Source: Thalassotalea_A litorea | GTDB lineage: Bacteria; Pseudomonadota; Gammaproteobacteria; Enterobacterales; Alteromonadaceae | Direction of reading: 5' to 3' | DNA length: 64,000 nt | NCBI RefSeq assembly: GCF_043642205.1 | Contig: NZ_JBHZSG010000013.1 | Coordinates: 1-64,000, forward strand | Shown here: one piece after another, positions 26,638 to 34,588 of the stretch | Position numbering within the stretch: the first letter of the stretch is position 1 | Layout: every line of letters starts with the position of its first letter | The notes under the pieces: generated by a model | The model's database searches: none | Told to the model about the DNA's origin: nothing | The model's input: the letters and a program-made list of their open reading frames with translations, nothing else | Translations under genes and position numbers: made by a program

Positions 26638-26814
26638 TTCATACAAAAGCCCCAGCGTTTGCTGGGGCTTTTTTGTGCTTGTTCGACTGTCGGAGTATCT
26701 CCGGCACGACTCCAGTGATGGAGGAGGTAGAGTGAAGCATTAATACATGGATGTATGTAAGTAGAACAATGCAGGAGCAATTGTCGACGATGCCCGAACC
26801 GAGTCGGCACCATT
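26627..26814. repeat. tRNA-Thr 3'-end direct repeat (possible attachment site)
   Basis: AGTCGGCACCATT occurs at 26627-26639 (the tRNA-Thr 3' end) and again at 26802-26814. The second copy lies exactly where base composition drops and the accessory operon begins. Duplication of a tRNA 3' end is the usual mark of site-specific integration. No integrase is present and I did not find a third copy before 30.06 kb, so the boundary is suggestive only. Confidence 0.5.
26646..26675 (+). terminator. Terminator of the tRNA operon
   Basis: AAAGCCCCAGC, loop GTTT, GCTGGGGCTTT, then T-rich; an 11-bp stem starting nine bases after tRNA-Thr. Confidence 0.92.
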
Positions 26815-26928
26815 TATCCCCCTAGGACACAAAGTTTATTACGCAATTGTGTCTAAGAAAATCTGGTCGATTCACCCGTAATATTTGTAATGAACCAATC
26901 TATAATTCAAAAATCAGCCCTACCTAAA

Positions 26929-27402
26929 TTATAAATCGCTTATTCTAATCAAAAAATAGGTTGGCCAAATCTCTTTCACTTGACATTTCCATTGCAAGTC
27001 AACTTTTCCATCATCTTGTTGTAAAAGCCATATTTTAGCCCATTTTTGTACAGTCTTACCTGACTTACTTAGTTTTAATGGTAAAAATATACGTTGATAA
27101 TGATCTCCTTTATATTCAACGATGGCATGATTTCTTGCCCCCTTATGCATACTATCTAACGTTGAACTAATAAGCTCGACCTCTGACAAAGGCAAAATAC
27201 TTTGTCTTTTTAAACAAGCTAATATTTCAGCCTTCTTTATACACCCTTGCATATAGGCATCTAAATGTGGTCTGTAAACCATCCCTGTTAACCCATAAGT
27301 AGCTGTGCATTCTCTGTCGGCCATTTCTTTTAACGGAGTAAGTTCATTATCGACATCAGTTAATTCACTGATCACATGAAGCTTGTCATTCAATTTAGGC
27401 AA
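26929..27402 (-). CDS. Unrecognised protein, last gene of the opine-DH operon
   Basis: This 157-residue cytoplasmic-looking protein has no signal peptide or membrane segment. The start is TTG at 27402, supported by GGAGG nine bases upstream; the next ATG is 26 codons in. The N-terminal half is helical (LDAYMQGCIKKAEILACLKRQ), and the C-terminal half looks beta-rich (YQRIFLPLKLSKSGKTVQKWAKIWLL ... WKCQVKEIWPTYFLIRISDL), loosely like a PAS or effector-sensing fold, but I recognise no family. It follows the 2OG oxygenase by 46 bases on the same strand. The region is AT-rich (about 33% GC in a hand-counted 60-base line against 55% in mutY). Confidence 0.55.
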   Translation of the reverse strand: MPKLNDKLHVISELTDVDNELTPLKEMADRECTATYGLTGMVYRPHLDAYMQGCIKKAEILACLKRQSILPLSEVELISSTLDSMHKGARNHAIVEYKGDHYQRIFLPLKLSKSGKTVQKWAKIWLLQQDDGKVDLQWKCQVKEIWPTYFLIRISDL

Positions 27403-27448
27403 TTACTTATTCCTCCAGAAAATAATATCCAGTCAGCGTGATTTAACA

Positions 27449-28111
27449 TTAACTTGGTGGGTCAACCTTATTAGAAATACTGTTATTTATTCGAAACCAG
27501 CCTGCAATAGAGTAGCGGTCACTTTCTGACGGTAATACTTCATGTGGAAATTCTTCACTTAAAAACGCTACAATAGTGCCCAAACTGGGCATTACAGCAG
27601 CTATCCTATGATCAGCCACAAATGCTGATGGTGATTTGTTTTCATAAATCACCAACTCCCCACCATCAGCAACAGACCAATTTTTATTAAGATAAACCAC
27701 AATAGATACCACACGGTTACCTTCACCTTTAAAGGCGTCTTTGTGCTTCTTATAAAAATCGCCTTTAGTGTAAAGGGAAAAGTGGCTTTCAAAAGAAAAC
27801 AAACCAAGAAATAAACGTCTGTTTAGGTGATTCTGGAGTGACTTTGTCCATTCTATCCACGCACAAGTAGCTTTACTGTTATTTGTTATCCAAGAGATTT
27901 CATCGGTGCGAATAAAGTCACTAATTGCATGTTCTTTAGCTCTGCCAATTCCCGCTCTTTTATAGCTTCCTTTGGGTAATGTTGCGATATGTTGTAATAA
28001 CAAGGTGGTTAACTCGTTAGGTAAAGCATAATGGCTAATACTATATCCCTTATCAACGATGTCATTTGTGATTGAATCAAACAGCATCGAGTCGACCTTT
28101 GAAAGAGCCAT
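27449..28111 (-). CDS. 2-oxoglutarate/Fe(II) dioxygenase, prolyl-hydroxylase type
   Basis: This 220-residue enzyme has the metal triad His123-x-Asp125 (YKKHKDAF) and His190 (FPHEVLP), with Arg199 (DRYSIAGWFRIN) to bind 2-oxoglutarate, in the double-stranded beta-helix arrangement of P4Hc/PHD-type oxygenases. RVVSIVVYLNKNW and GGELVIYEN are typical core strands. Such enzymes hydroxylate proline or other side chains in proteins or small molecules. It begins three bases after the opine-dehydrogenase-like stop (TGATATATG), so translation is coupled, pointing to a joint pathway in which one enzyme modifies a precursor or product of the other. Confidence 0.85.
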   Translation of the reverse strand: MALSKVDSMLFDSITNDIVDKGYSISHYALPNELTTLLLQHIATLPKGSYKRAGIGRAKEHAISDFIRTDEISWITNNSKATCAWIEWTKSLQNHLNRRLFLGLFSFESHFSLYTKGDFYKKHKDAFKGEGNRVVSIVVYLNKNWSVADGGELVIYENKSPSAFVADHRIAAVMPSLGTIVAFLSEEFPHEVLPSESDRYSIAGWFRINNSISNKVDPPS

Positions 28112-28114
28112 ATA

Positions 28115-29296
28115 TCAGGTAAGTTCAACGGAAACCGGCTCTGAATTGGTGCTTCCTTCTTCTATAAAATGTAATAGCTCTTTCTTTGTTAAGTCACCGA
28201 GCCCTAAAGAAGTGAGTGTTCTTCCTTCTTTAAAAAAATCTCTTGCTAAAAGCCCACCGCACATCTCGATCAAACGATTACATTCCGGCGTATTAATACC
28301 TAATTTCACACCTAACGAAGATAGTAAAACCAGTCCCATAGGGACATCTTCCGTTACGTATCTATTATCAAAACTATAGGGGCCTGGAGGTGATGATATT
28401 TTGTAGCTTTCAAAAACTTCTTTAGGGTCTTGTGTTAAATCTTCTTCATTTCTAAATAGGCAGGCTTCTAGGTAAGGCGTTGGCTCACAACCAAGAGCAC
28501 TTAACACCGCCGTTTTTTCTGCATCTAGCTTTTCTATCATTAGCCATGCCATGTCAGTTGAAAGCGCATCCCGATACATATACGGCACTTCGTCAGGGTG
28601 ATGTTTTGCACAATACTCAAGCATTGGATACATGACATATAGCCCCACGGTATGAACAATAATATTAGGATTATGTAGCGCCGATTCGAAGATATGTTTT
28701 CGAACACTTTTCTTATTAATGTGGTAGGCAGGAAATAGATTGGCAGCAATTGCCATGCCACGTGCAGTTTTTGTAGCAGGGAAAAAAGACAATGAATTTC
28801 TGGCGTTTTTAAATAACACTTTTACCGTGCCAGGTTCAATCACTCTTGCATCGTTAGGTGTTGATTCTCCTTCTGCAAATATTGGGTTGTTATCGCAATA
28901 CTTACTATAATAAATGCTACCTGCATACCCTGGAATTAATATGACCAATTGATCATCCTGAAAATATTTTGCGACTCTTTCAGCTAATGCAGGATGATAT
29001 GTAGTTTGAATAAAAATCATAACTACATCTGCCCCTTCAATAGCTTCTTTAGGGTTTCTTGTAATTATTTCTAATGGTTGAAATGTTTTTTCGACATCGT
29101 CCGCGCTATCGGTAAAATTCCCTGTTTTTGTATTGTCGATGCAATAGATACCTTTATTTTCGACCATTTTTTCAAAATGCTCGTCATGAGCAACGTGATT
29201 TGAAGTTTTCAATAATCTGATTTTATGTCCTGCTTCGGCAGCCATAAACGCACAAGCAGAGCCAGCATTACCAGCCCCTATGATGGCGATTTTCAT
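28115..29296 (-). CDS. NAD(P)-dependent opine/octopine dehydrogenase family protein
   Basis: This 393-residue enzyme starts at the ATG at 29296 (GAGAG upstream; a TTG at 29308 is less likely). The N-terminal Rossmann motif GAGNAG (8-13), VVMIFIQTTYHPALAE, VILIPGYAGS and SALHNPNIIVHTVG lead into a helical C-terminal domain with YRDALSTDMAWLMIEKLDAE and the family-typical YVTEDVPMGLVLLSSLG. Opine dehydrogenases reductively condense an amino acid amine with an alpha-keto acid; some members make opine metallophores. No nicotianamine-synthase-like or transporter gene lies next to it. It heads the accessory operon with a 2OG oxygenase. Substrate unknown. Confidence 0.85.
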   Translation of the reverse strand: MKIAIIGAGNAGSACAFMAAEAGHKIRLLKTSNHVAHDEHFEKMVENKGIYCIDNTKTGNFTDSADDVEKTFQPLEIITRNPKEAIEGADVVMIFIQTTYHPALAERVAKYFQDDQLVILIPGYAGSIYYSKYCDNNPIFAEGESTPNDARVIEPGTVKVLFKNARNSLSFFPATKTARGMAIAANLFPAYHINKKSVRKHIFESALHNPNIIVHTVGLYVMYPMLEYCAKHHPDEVPYMYRDALSTDMAWLMIEKLDAEKTAVLSALGCEPTPYLEACLFRNEEDLTQDPKEVFESYKISSPPGPYSFDNRYVTEDVPMGLVLLSSLGVKLGINTPECNRLIEMCGGLLARDFFKEGRTLTSLGLGDLTKKELLHFIEEGSTNSEPVSVELT

Positions 29297-30064
29297 TTTT
29301 TCTCTCAATAATTAAGAAATGTAATCAAGGGGAGGGAAACCTCGTCCCTTGAACGTGTGAACGGTGGAAATGTTGAGATATGGAAATTTAAAAATATATA
29401 AATGAAGCCTAAAGCAAATTAGAAGTTATGGAGTTCTAATGGTACTTATGCGCACGCTTCTAGTTCTTTTTTATTCATGTTCTTCATTCCATTGACCCTC
29501 ATAGGGCATTGATTGAAGGTAGTTACACAAAATTATTTACAGGCTCTACTTTTTAAAACTATGACCAAAAACTAAGTTTCGGTCTAACTTTTACTTTATC
29601 GACTGTATTCAGTTTATTTATGATGGCATGAATTATTCTCATTGAAATTGAATTACGGAAATTTAATCTAAAGAGAGAACAATTTGTGGGTATTGTTATC
29701 AGTATTCGCTTGTTTAGTGCTGTAAATTTTCTAACAGGTAGTATTTATAACATCAAGTAACTTACTCGGATGAGCGTATGTTGCTAATAGATAATATCTT
29801 GGAACTAATATAACACAATAGCGCTAGCCAATCTCATTTACTTCAATATGGTAAGAACCCGGAACTCTGGACCGTTTTTAGCTTTGAATATTTCAATGCA
29901 CAAAAAATTATTGTCAATTCAGATAAGATTTACTGCAGCTTTTTCTCGAAGCAACGCTTTATGTTGCGGATGCAGGATTTCAGTTCTCGGCGGAGATTAA
30001 TGCGTTTAAACCATTAATCTCCATGCTTCAATCTCTGATGTGACCATGGAGTATCGGAGCGGTC
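29297..30064. other. 768-bp AT-rich intergenic region, edge of accessory segment
   Basis: No standard gene is visible. It should contain the promoter of the minus-strand opine-dehydrogenase operon and possibly a short leader ORF (29446-29487). Near its right edge an 11-bp perfect hairpin (GGAGATTAATG at 29992-30002 with CATTAATCTCC at 30012-30022, loop CGTTTAAAC) lies 43 bases beyond the DUF3301 stop. The composition change back to host-like occurs around 29.95-30.06 kb. Confidence 0.4.
29446..29487 (-). CDS. Possible 13-aa leader peptide upstream of opine operon
   Basis: An ATG at 29487, with GAGG nine bases upstream, opens MKNMNKKELEACA followed by TAA, about 150 bases before the opine-dehydrogenase start. 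It could be a regulatory leader peptide or a chance ORF; the short length gives no statistical support. Confidence 0.2.
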   Translation of the reverse strand: MKNMNKKELEACA

Positions 30065-30367
30065 TTAAGAAATACTATAAGGCGGTAATTCAATCTGTTC
30101 TAAGCGATTGCCACGCATTTGTACCGTGCCGACATAGCTAGATAAGTTATCACCAGAAAACTCAAATTCGAACACACTAACCAGATGCAAGCCCTGGCGC
30201 TTGTTTACTGCCCAACGGGATGACGTGCGGGCAATGGAGATAAACTGCAGGCCTTGTTGGTTGCAGTGTTTTTTGGCAAACAAACGCGCCGTTTCTGCGA
30301 CTTTGCGCAGAAAAAATAAATACCAGATAATGACAAAACCAACCAAGCCTACATAAATTTCTGCCAT
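30065..30367 (-). CDS. DUF3301 membrane-anchored protein
   Basis: This 100-residue protein has one N-terminal membrane helix (IYVGLVGFVIIWYLFFL) followed by a cytoplasmic domain with RKVAETARLFAKKHCNQQGLQFISIARTSSRWAV and LVSVFEFEFSGDN, the DUF3301 pattern. Function is unknown. It follows DUF3549 by five bases, and the DUF3549-DUF3301 pair next to yqcC-truC is a conserved gammaproteobacterial neighbourhood. It marks the return to core genome after the accessory segment. Confidence 0.82.
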   Translation of the reverse strand: MAEIYVGLVGFVIIWYLFFLRKVAETARLFAKKHCNQQGLQFISIARTSSRWAVNKRQGLHLVSVFEFEFSGDNLSSYVGTVQMRGNRLEQIELPPYSIS

Positions 30368-30372
30368 AACGT

Positions 30373-31437
30373 TTATCCTTGTCTATTCGCTTGCGTCTGC
30401 ATGCTTTGAAATAATTCTCCAATGGCTCGCTCCAGCGCTTTACTTCGGTCTTGAGAGCGAATTACCTGTAACAGAATGGGACGAATCATTGGGAGTGCTA
30501 CCAGATCCTGGAATAGGGCAAAGAATGTGGGTTGATCCATAAATTCAACAGCGGCTTCGAGAAAACGTTGCATCCGAGAATAATCGGCCAGGGCCATCCA
30601 GCCTCGACCCGATATCGCCACGAAAATCTCTAACTGCTGACAGCGTTTATCACTAATCAAGGTATCCACTAAATCCCAAAAATATTGATTTAACGCATTA
30701 CTACTCATTGCACGGACTATCGCACTCAGTTGATTGGTATTTACATCAGATTGTTGTAAATGTGTATTTGCCAGTGCTGACAATTCGCGCATTAGAATTA
30801 AGGGAAGTTTTTGATTTTCAAGGGCAGCACTCAAAGGTGTGAATACTTGCTCAGGAATATGCTGCAAGGCTGTTTGTAAATGCTGGGCGTTGTCATTTTC
30901 ATCGATGCGGGCGGCATAATCACATAACCCTTGTACGCCGATTCCTTGCCAGGTTTCCCAACCCAGCGCACCGGTAAAATACAGGTGACAATGTTCGTAA
31001 TATTGAGAAGCTGGCTGCTTAAATTCCTGCTTTAGCGTTGCATTGAGCGCCGCTAACTTATATTGCGAAGGGGTGAAATGATAAGGATTGCTTTTCAATA
31101 GCTCTTCTTGCTGCTCTGTCGGATCAACACTTAGATCGTTACCCAGTGCATCGATGATGATGGCGATAAAATGATTGCGAGCCGCCTGATTTAGCAATCC
31201 ACGCTCATCCAAAGGCAGTTTAATAAACCAAATATAAGGTTTATCCGGGCGTTTTTGCCAAAAAACTACGGCCAGGTGCGCGTGACCCTGTAATGGTGAA
31301 GGGTAAGGCATCATTGCCTGCTCCATACGCTCAAAATCTGACTTGGAGATTTTTTCGACTTTACGGCCAAGGTCAAATACTTTGTAGTTGCTTTGGGAAA
31401 GCTGCAACAGCTCGGATAGGGTATCAATTTTCGACAT
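30373..31437 (-). CDS. DUF3549 family protein
   Basis: This 354-residue soluble, helix-rich protein begins MSKIDTLSELLQLSQSNYKVFDLGRKVEKIS, then FERMEQAMMPYPSPLQGHAHLAVVFWQ and PYIWFIKLPLDERGLLNQAARNHFIAIIIDALG, all typical of DUF3549. The C-terminal part looks like HEAT-type helical repeats. No enzymatic motif is seen and the function is unknown. It is divergent from yqcC and probably cotranscribed with DUF3301. Confidence 0.85.
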   Translation of the reverse strand: MSKIDTLSELLQLSQSNYKVFDLGRKVEKISKSDFERMEQAMMPYPSPLQGHAHLAVVFWQKRPDKPYIWFIKLPLDERGLLNQAARNHFIAIIIDALGNDLSVDPTEQQEELLKSNPYHFTPSQYKLAALNATLKQEFKQPASQYYEHCHLYFTGALGWETWQGIGVQGLCDYAARIDENDNAQHLQTALQHIPEQVFTPLSAALENQKLPLILMRELSALANTHLQQSDVNTNQLSAIVRAMSSNALNQYFWDLVDTLISDKRCQQLEIFVAISGRGWMALADYSRMQRFLEAAVEFMDQPTFFALFQDLVALPMIRPILLQVIRSQDRSKALERAIGELFQSMQTQANRQG

Positions 31438-31603
31438 AAGTGACGACGTATAACTGCGTATGGATGACTAAATTCGTGGGCGCGATTATAGCAACTCCCG
31501 GTATTGAGTACACCTGCAATTTTGATTGTGTCCCATGGCAGGTTGCCCAAGGGAATCGCGCGCAGGTATAATTGGCGGCAAACATTCCTGTTGTGAAGTG
31601 GTC

Positions 31604-31954
31604 ATGAACAAAAACCAGCAATTGGTTAATTTATTAACGCATCTAGAAGCTCAATTACAGACATTGTCCCTGTGGCAAAAACACGCGCCGGAACCTGAGC
31701 GATTGTTATCGACACAACCATTTTGTGTCGACACCTTAACATTTGAACAATGGCTGCAGTTTATCTTTATCCCTAAAATTTCCGCAATGCTTGCGGCAAA
31801 TTCACCCCTGCCAACTCAAATCAGCCTGTGTCCTATGGCGGAAGAATCGTTTAAAGCGCACGGTGATAAGATAGCGGCATTGATCAATGTCATTGCCGAT
31901 ATTGATGAACTGCTGTCCGGTCAACGTCAGCAAACCCTGTATTGTCAATCTTAA
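31604..31954 (+). CDS. yqcC: YqcC family protein
   Basis: This 116-residue cytoplasmic protein starts at the ATG at 31604. It has the YqcC pattern VNLLTHLEAQLQTLSLWQ, then TLTFEQWLQFIFIPKISAML and the C-terminal IADIDELL. YqcC normally precedes truC, as here (32 bases). Function is unknown; association with the pseudouridine synthase is by conserved position only. Confidence 0.9.
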   Translation: MNKNQQLVNLLTHLEAQLQTLSLWQKHAPEPERLLSTQPFCVDTLTFEQWLQFIFIPKISAMLAANSPLPTQISLCPMAEESFKAHGDKIAALINVIADIDELLSGQRQQTLYCQS

Positions 31955-31986
31955 GTGATGACAAATGAAAATTGGAAACTAGGCTA

Positions 31987-32799
31987 ATGACCGCTGATAA
32001 ACAACGCTTGGATAAACAAAGTACAGATGCCGTAGACAGTGATGAACCGTCGGAGCCGGCTCCGGTTCTTGAAATCCTTTATCAGGATGACTATTTGGTT
32101 GCCGTTAATAAACCGGCAGGATTATTTGTGCATCGCTCTTATCTGGACCGCCACGAAAAGTATTTCGCTTTGCAACTGGTGCGCGATCAGATAGGTCAAT
32201 ATGTCTATCCTTTGCATCGATTAGATCGACCGACATCAGGAGTGTTGCTGTTTGGTTTATCGCAAGACGTCGCACGATTGATGGGCGAGCAGTTTAGTGA
32301 CAATCGTATCCAGAAGACCTACATCACCATGTGTCGTGGCTTTACCCCTGATTCGGGCATTATCGATCATCCTTTAAAAGAAAAGCTTGATAAATTGGGG
32401 GATAGATTTGTCAGTGAGGATAAGCCTGCTCAACAAGCGACAAGTGAATATGAAACCCTGGCTAAGGCAAGTTTACCTGTCCCGTTGGGTAAATTTCCAA
32501 CGGTTCGATACTCGTTGCTAAAACTGAAACCTAAAACCGGGCGCCGGCATCAATTAAGGCGCCATATGGCGCACTTGCGTCATCCAATGTTGGGTGATAT
32601 CAATTATGGTGATAACAAGCAAAATCCATTTTTTGGTAAGCATTTTGGGTTTCGACGATTAATGCTCCATGCCTGGCAGTTGGATTTTATTCATCCAATA
32701 ACACGGCAGAAAATAAATATCCGGGCGTCTTTGGATACACAGTGGCAACAGGTATTTTCAGCATTGCAATGGCAAAACCCGGATATTTCGCATGATTAA
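31987..32799 (+). CDS. truC: tRNA pseudouridine(65) synthase TruC
   Basis: This 270-residue RluA-type enzyme has the catalytic Asp80 in LHRLDRPTSGVLL, VAVNKPAGLFVHRS near the start and GRRHQLRRHMAHLRHPMLGD near the C-terminus. It isomerises U65 of some tRNAs. The ATG at 31987 has AGG five bases upstream; a TTG at 31972 is less likely. The N-terminal 30 residues are an acidic extension (VDSDEPSEPAP) not seen in E. coli. Confidence 0.93.
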   Translation: MTADKQRLDKQSTDAVDSDEPSEPAPVLEILYQDDYLVAVNKPAGLFVHRSYLDRHEKYFALQLVRDQIGQYVYPLHRLDRPTSGVLLFGLSQDVARLMGEQFSDNRIQKTYITMCRGFTPDSGIIDHPLKEKLDKLGDRFVSEDKPAQQATSEYETLAKASLPVPLGKFPTVRYSLLKLKPKTGRRHQLRRHMAHLRHPMLGDINYGDNKQNPFFGKHFGFRRLMLHAWQLDFIHPITRQKINIRASLDTQWQQVFSALQWQNPDISHD

Positions 32800-32814
32800 A
32801 TCGATTTGGCGACA

Positions 32815-33201
32815 TTAGAATGGTGGCGCGGCACCTTCTGTGATCAGTCCCTGGCGTTTTAACTCAGCATTAATCGATGCATGGGTGCGCTGGAAATGAC
32901 TTGCCAGTTCCTTAACGGAGCGTCCTTGACGAAATTGCTCCGCCAATTGATGCTTAAGATCCTGTGTCCAGGGCATGCCGCAATTAATCGGTAAGCCCTT
33001 ATCAATATTTTTCTGTTTGATTTGCTCCGGAGTCATTCTTACTCGCTGTGCCCGTTCATTAATGTAATCGACACAGCTGAATAAATCGCGAATGATTTGT
33101 GGATGGTTGTAAGGTGAATCTTTTGCAAATGCTTGCTTTGATATCGGATCAACGCCTCGGGCAAGGCTGGCAAGGGTTTGTAACGGTTTTTGAATATCCA
33201 T
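32815..33201 (-). CDS. Small HTH-like protein of unknown function
   Basis: This 128-residue protein starts at the ATG at 33201, given AGGAG eight bases upstream, rather than an ATG 14 codons earlier. The N-terminus MDIQKPLQTLASLARGVDPI ... SPYNHPQIIRDLF is followed by a Lys/Arg/Gln-rich linker and a C-terminal helix-turn-helix-like unit (WTQDLKHQLAEQFRQGRSV KELASHFQRTHASINAELKR). Similar proteins occur in marine Gammaproteobacteria. DNA binding is likely by sequence but the target is unknown. It is convergent with truC. Confidence 0.65.
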   Translation of the reverse strand: MDIQKPLQTLASLARGVDPISKQAFAKDSPYNHPQIIRDLFSCVDYINERAQRVRMTPEQIKQKNIDKGLPINCGMPWTQDLKHQLAEQFRQGRSVKELASHFQRTHASINAELKRQGLITEGAAPPF

Positions 33202-33536
33202 ATATTTTTCTCCTGAATTTGGAATATGCAGCAATGCCAGCATTGAAGTTAGGCATTACTTGATCCAAGTCTAGTGCATATTTTTCTGACCTCGATAGAT
33301 CGAAACCCAACATAAGTTTGCTCATCCATTTCCATCCTATAATGGGCGGTGTTAGCCGATATAAACTTGTGCTGGAGATTGGCGTGTGAGATTTCAATTT
33401 CCACACGGTTTTAGATGCTCAATTGTGGATCTTTATCATCCATAAATGAGCCTGGAACGAGTCGGTTTAATTTATGAAACATTTATGACAAGTCAATGAA
33501 ATCAACAATTTCACACACTTTTCATGGTTGAAAATC

Positions 33537-33564
33537 TTGTGTCCATTTTTAAAAGCTGTATACT
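33537..33564 (+). promoter_or_regulatory. Candidate cold-shock gene promoter with long 5' UTR
   Basis: TTGTGT (33537-33542), a 16-base spacer and TATACT (33559-33564). The predicted transcript has about 148 bases of 5' UTR before the ATG at 33719, the layout of cspA-type thermosensing leaders. No gene occupies 33202-33718. Confidence 0.5.
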
Positions 33565-33718
33565 GAACGGGCAAGCTTGAAAATGCTATACGTTTTATCT
33601 CGGTTTATCGTTCTAAGTAGTACATACATCTCGACATATTAAACACATACATCAATAAGCTAGGAAGCTCCTTAATTGGAGCCTGAAATATTAATTTAGA
33701 AATTTAGGAATACACATA

Positions 33719-33928
33719 ATGTCTGATGTTCGCACAGGTCAAGTAAAATGGTTTAACGACGATAAAGGTTTTGGATTTATTGAGCAATCTGAAGGTCCGG
33801 ATGTTTTCGTTCACTTCCGTGCTATCCAAGGTACAGGTCGTAAAACTCTTGTTGAAGGTCAACAAGTTGAGTTTGAAGTAACTCAAGGCCAAAAAGGTCC
33901 TCAAGCGGAAAACGTTAAAGCGTTATAA
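33719..33928 (+). CDS. Cold-shock domain protein (CspA family)
   Basis: This 69-residue single cold-shock domain binds single-stranded RNA/DNA. It shows GQVKWFNDDKGFGFIEQ with the RNP1 motif KGFGFI and RNP2 VFVHF. AGGA precedes the ATG at good distance. Such proteins act as RNA chaperones in cold or growth transitions. Which Csp paralogue it is cannot be told from sequence alone. It is a single-gene unit with a strong terminator. Confidence 0.96.
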   Translation: MSDVRTGQVKWFNDDKGFGFIEQSEGPDVFVHFRAIQGTGRKTLVEGQQVEFEVTQGQKGPQAENVKAL

Positions 33929-33942
33929 GCAAAAAAATTCTG

Positions 33943-33972
33943 AAAAAAAGGCAGCTTAGGCTGCCTTTTTTG
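33943..33972 (+). terminator. Terminator of the cold-shock gene
   Basis: GGCAGC, loop TTAG, GCTGCC flanked by seven A upstream and six T downstream. Confidence 0.93.
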
Positions 33973-33998
33973 TTGGCTAAAGGAAAGGGGCAAGACTA

Positions 33999-34273
33999 AT
34001 ACCAATCACATTAAATTATTGCTCACTCAGTGAGAATTTAAAGGCTTTTAGACAAGGCTTTGATTGCAGAGAATGGTTATTCCGCTTTCAAAATCAGCCA
34101 AAATCAGTAACGTAGTCCAAACGCCTTTAAAACTCACCCGTAGGGAGTTTACCAGAGGTCCATTTACGGCCCTATATTTCATTAATATAGAATGACTATA
34201 TCAATAAAATCTATGTTGTAACTGAGCCTCTGCCCTAACTCTGAGTTGTGCCCAAACTTAATGTGATTGGTAT
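33999..34273. repeat. MITE-like repeat, copy C (complete, 275 bp)
   Basis: It begins ATACCAATCACATTAA and ends TTAATGTGATTGGTAT, a perfect 16-bp terminal inverted repeat. Internally it aligns along its length with the reverse complement of copy D (40676-40940). It carries CTCACTCAGTGAG next to the left end. No ORF is inside. The rest of the gap, 34274-34588, shows no gene. Confidence 0.93.
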
Positions 34274-34588
34274 AAGTGGTGTAGATAGCTGCTGTTGATA
34301 GCCTCTGTAGATAGTCAAATGTCATTGATAAAGACCGCACCAGCGCTATTACCGAGAACATAATACAATCGATACAAGGTTCGGCGGATAACTTTGATTG
34401 TCATGAAACCTTGGTTAACATCGCTTCCATCCTCTGAGAGCTAATGCGCGCAGTGTATTAGGTTTTGACTCCCGAAGAGCAACAAGATTGCAATCAACCG
34501 CCTTTTCCTATGGTCGGTCTTGTCTAACACCCTGCATTAAGAGTATGTTGTTTATATACTTAATAAAAATTCATCTAAAGGAATGCCA

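Noticed and set aside
26815..30064. Complete integrative element or prophage
   Set aside because: No integrase, recombinase or phage gene and no third attachment copy is visible; only an accessory segment can be claimed.
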